A DNA stretch of 6,902 nt, from the NCBI GenBank assembly GCA_937884015.1, contig CALGBV010000283.1, positions 1 to 6,902 of the forward strand, read 5' to 3'. Positions 5,838 to 6,902 of this stretch are shown here, piece by piece. The notes beneath the pieces are model-generated. The model saw nothing but the letters and a program-made list of their open reading frames with translations. It did no database searches and was not told where the DNA came from. Positions within the stretch are counted from its first letter, which is position 1; each line of letters opens with the position of its first letter. The stretch is from an uncultured Bacteroidales bacterium (GTDB taxonomy: Bacteria; Bacteroidota; Bacteroidia; Bacteroidales; F082). The translations under genes and the position numbers were made by a program.

Positions 5838-6416
5838 TTATTCCCAGGTGTAGGTCGTGACGGAACCATCGAATTCCTCCATGACCATGTTGAGCAAATG
5901 ATAGGTCTTTGGGTCGTATTTCAGGATGACTTTCGAATAGCCTTTCACCGATTTTTTCTGTGCTTCCAAGGTGGCAATTATGGCTTCCTTGGTCTCTTCA
6001 ACATTCAATGAGGAACCGACGGCGGTGGCCAAATCACGCAACTTGCCATTGAACGATGACAGCAGCAACTGGCTCAAGGTCTTCATTGGCTTGTTTTTGG
6101 CGAGGTCGAATTTTTTTGCTTTGCCTTCGCGTTTCAGCGACATGGTGTTGGCGTTGATGGAAAAGTATTCGTTTGGGTCGGAATAGTTCATCGTGAGGGT
6201 GGCAGGGGCTTCGTAAATGAGCTCGCCGTCAAGTTTTTGTTCGGCTTTGCCCACGGGCTGACGCACTTCGTTGAAATTGCCTTTGCGGTTTTTCAGCTGT
6301 TGGTTTGATTGCTCGATTTTATCAAGCAATGCATCGGACTGTTGTGCGTTGACATTGAAAGTGAAAAGTGAAGCAGTAAATAAAACGATTAAGGTAAAAA
6401 TCCGTCTGTTTTTCAT
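5838..6416 (-). CDS. LolA-like outer-membrane lipoprotein carrier family protein
   Basis: The 192-residue precursor has a signal peptide (basic KNRR, hydrophobic IFTLIVLFTASLF, cleavage likely after Ala24 in VNA-Q). The mature part follows the LolA pattern: a first helix (DALLDKIEQSNQQLKN), a strand with the 'F.Q'-like NFNEVRQPVG, LDGELIYEAPATLTMNYSDP (matching the usual GkL..e.P..l.w.y..P), FSINANTMSL, and a C-terminal sheet ending VTTYTWE. Family members shuttle lipoproteins or other lipid cargo across the periplasm; operon-borne copies beside an MMPL pump are typical of aryl polyene-type and related lipid-export clusters. The gene lies 15 bp behind the MMPL stop and 3 bp before its paralogue, so all three are probably co-transcribed. 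Specific cargo is unknown. Confidence 0.8.
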   Translation of the reverse strand: MKNRRIFTLIVLFTASLFTFNVNAQQSDALLDKIEQSNQQLKNRKGNFNEVRQPVGKAEQKLDGELIYEAPATLTMNYSDPNEYFSINANTMSLKREGKAKKFDLAKNKPMKTLSQLLLSSFNGKLRDLATAVGSSLNVEETKEAIIATLEAQKKSVKGYSKVILKYDPKTYHLLNMVMEEFDGSVTTYTWE

Positions 6417-6431
6417 TTTTGTTGTGTTTGA

Positions 6432-6902
6432 TTATGATTTGAATTTTTTGTTTACGATACGGTCACGCATCCATTTGCTTTTCATCAAAAGGCGGAACAG
6501 CAGCGGTTCCAAGGTGTGCGTTATCAGCAGGGTAGCCACCATGCCGATGATGGTCGTCACGCCAATTGAATAGATGGCCGGATGGATGGAGAAAAGCAGC
6601 GAGATGACCACTGTGAGCAGCACGAAAGCCGAGAACAGAATGGCTGTCTTGTGGCATACCAGCAGTTTGTCATTGCCGCCGCGTTCCCTGTCGATGAGTC
6701 CGTCCATGACGAAGATGCTGTAATCAACTCCTATGCCAAAGATGAAAGAGGAGATGACAATATTCAAAATGTTGAAGTCGATGCCCAAAATGGCCATCAT
6801 GCCTTGCACCACATACCAGCTGAAAAACATCGGCATGAAGGTGAGCAGCGCGATGAAAATGTCTAAATAGGAGAGAATCAGCACGATGAGTACAAAAAGT
6901 GA
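6432..6902 (-). CDS. MMPL/RND-type exporter, C-terminal part (gene runs off the right edge)
   Basis: The open frame enters from the right edge and gives the last 156 residues; there is no real start in the window, and the GTG at 6884 is internal. Visible are the final membrane helices of an MMPL-type RND transporter: a helix FIALLTFMPMFFSWYVVQGM, the MAILGIDFNILNIVISSFIF segment, the key motif FGIGVDYSIFVMDGL (family: 'GxGvDY', with the Asp thought to relay protons), KTAILFSAFVLLTVVISLLF, SIHPAIYSIG ('FS.HPal.siG') and a last helix TTIIGMVATLLITHTLEPLL followed by a basic cytoplasmic tail. Such pumps sit in the inner membrane and export lipids or lipid-like pigments using the proton gradient. 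The two LolA-like genes directly downstream suggest that they receive the exported product in the periplasm. Confidence 0.88.
   Translation of the reverse strand, partial: SLFVLIVLILSYLDIFIALLTFMPMFFSWYVVQGMMAILGIDFNILNIVISSFIFGIGVDYSIFVMDGLIDRERGGNDKLLVCHKTAILFSAFVLLTVVISLLFSIHPAIYSIGVTTIIGMVATLLITHTLEPLLFRLLMKSKWMRDRIVNKKFKS

Noticed and set aside
6885..6902. GTG at 6884 as the start of the MMPL gene
   Set aside because: The frame stays open to the window edge with hydrophobic residues (SLFVLI) that continue the helix, and an MMPL protein is several times longer than 150 residues.

Overview
The window looks like chromosomal DNA from a Bacteroidota bacterium, probably of the order Bacteroidales. 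Three things suggest this. Six intergenic sites match the Bacteroidetes -7 promoter box TAnnTTTG (for example TATCTTTG). Clear Shine-Dalgarno sequences are absent. The YebC, Mpl and DinF-type MATE proteins have the flavour of that phylum. No tRNA, rRNA, CRISPR array or transposase was seen.

Layout from left to right. (1) 1-280, minus: 5' end of a gene for an exported, probably coiled-coil protein, cut by the window edge. (2) 355-1056, minus: a 233-residue class III nucleotidyl-cyclase-like protein whose catalytic positions appear replaced. (3) 1170-1898, minus: a YebC/PmpR-family protein, followed by a clear intrinsic terminator. (4) 2029-2412, plus: a small protein with the low-molecular-weight phosphatase/arsenate reductase fold but a broken active-site loop. 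(5) 2421-3725, minus: a DinF-type MATE exporter, convergent with gene 4. (6) 3800-5194, plus: Mpl, the peptidoglycan-recycling ligase, divergent from the MATE gene. (7) A 26-bp perfect palindrome between mpl and the next operon. (8) 5229-6902, minus: a tight operon of an MMPL/RND-type exporter (C-terminal part only) followed by two tandem LolA-like periplasmic proteins.

The genes are mostly separate transcription units, several concerned with the cell envelope: Mpl recycles murein tripeptide, MATE exports small molecules, and the MMPL plus LolA-like proteins probably move a lipid or lipidated product from the inner to the outer membrane. MMPL and LolA-like genes occur together in aryl polyene/flexirubin-type clusters, so the right edge may be the end of such a cluster; that is an inference, since no biosynthetic enzyme lies inside the window.

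The most unusual features are two apparent pseudoenzymes (the cyclase-like and the phosphatase-like protein), an in-frame REP-like insertion in mpl, and the palindrome behind mpl. No complete new defence or mobile system could be demonstrated.
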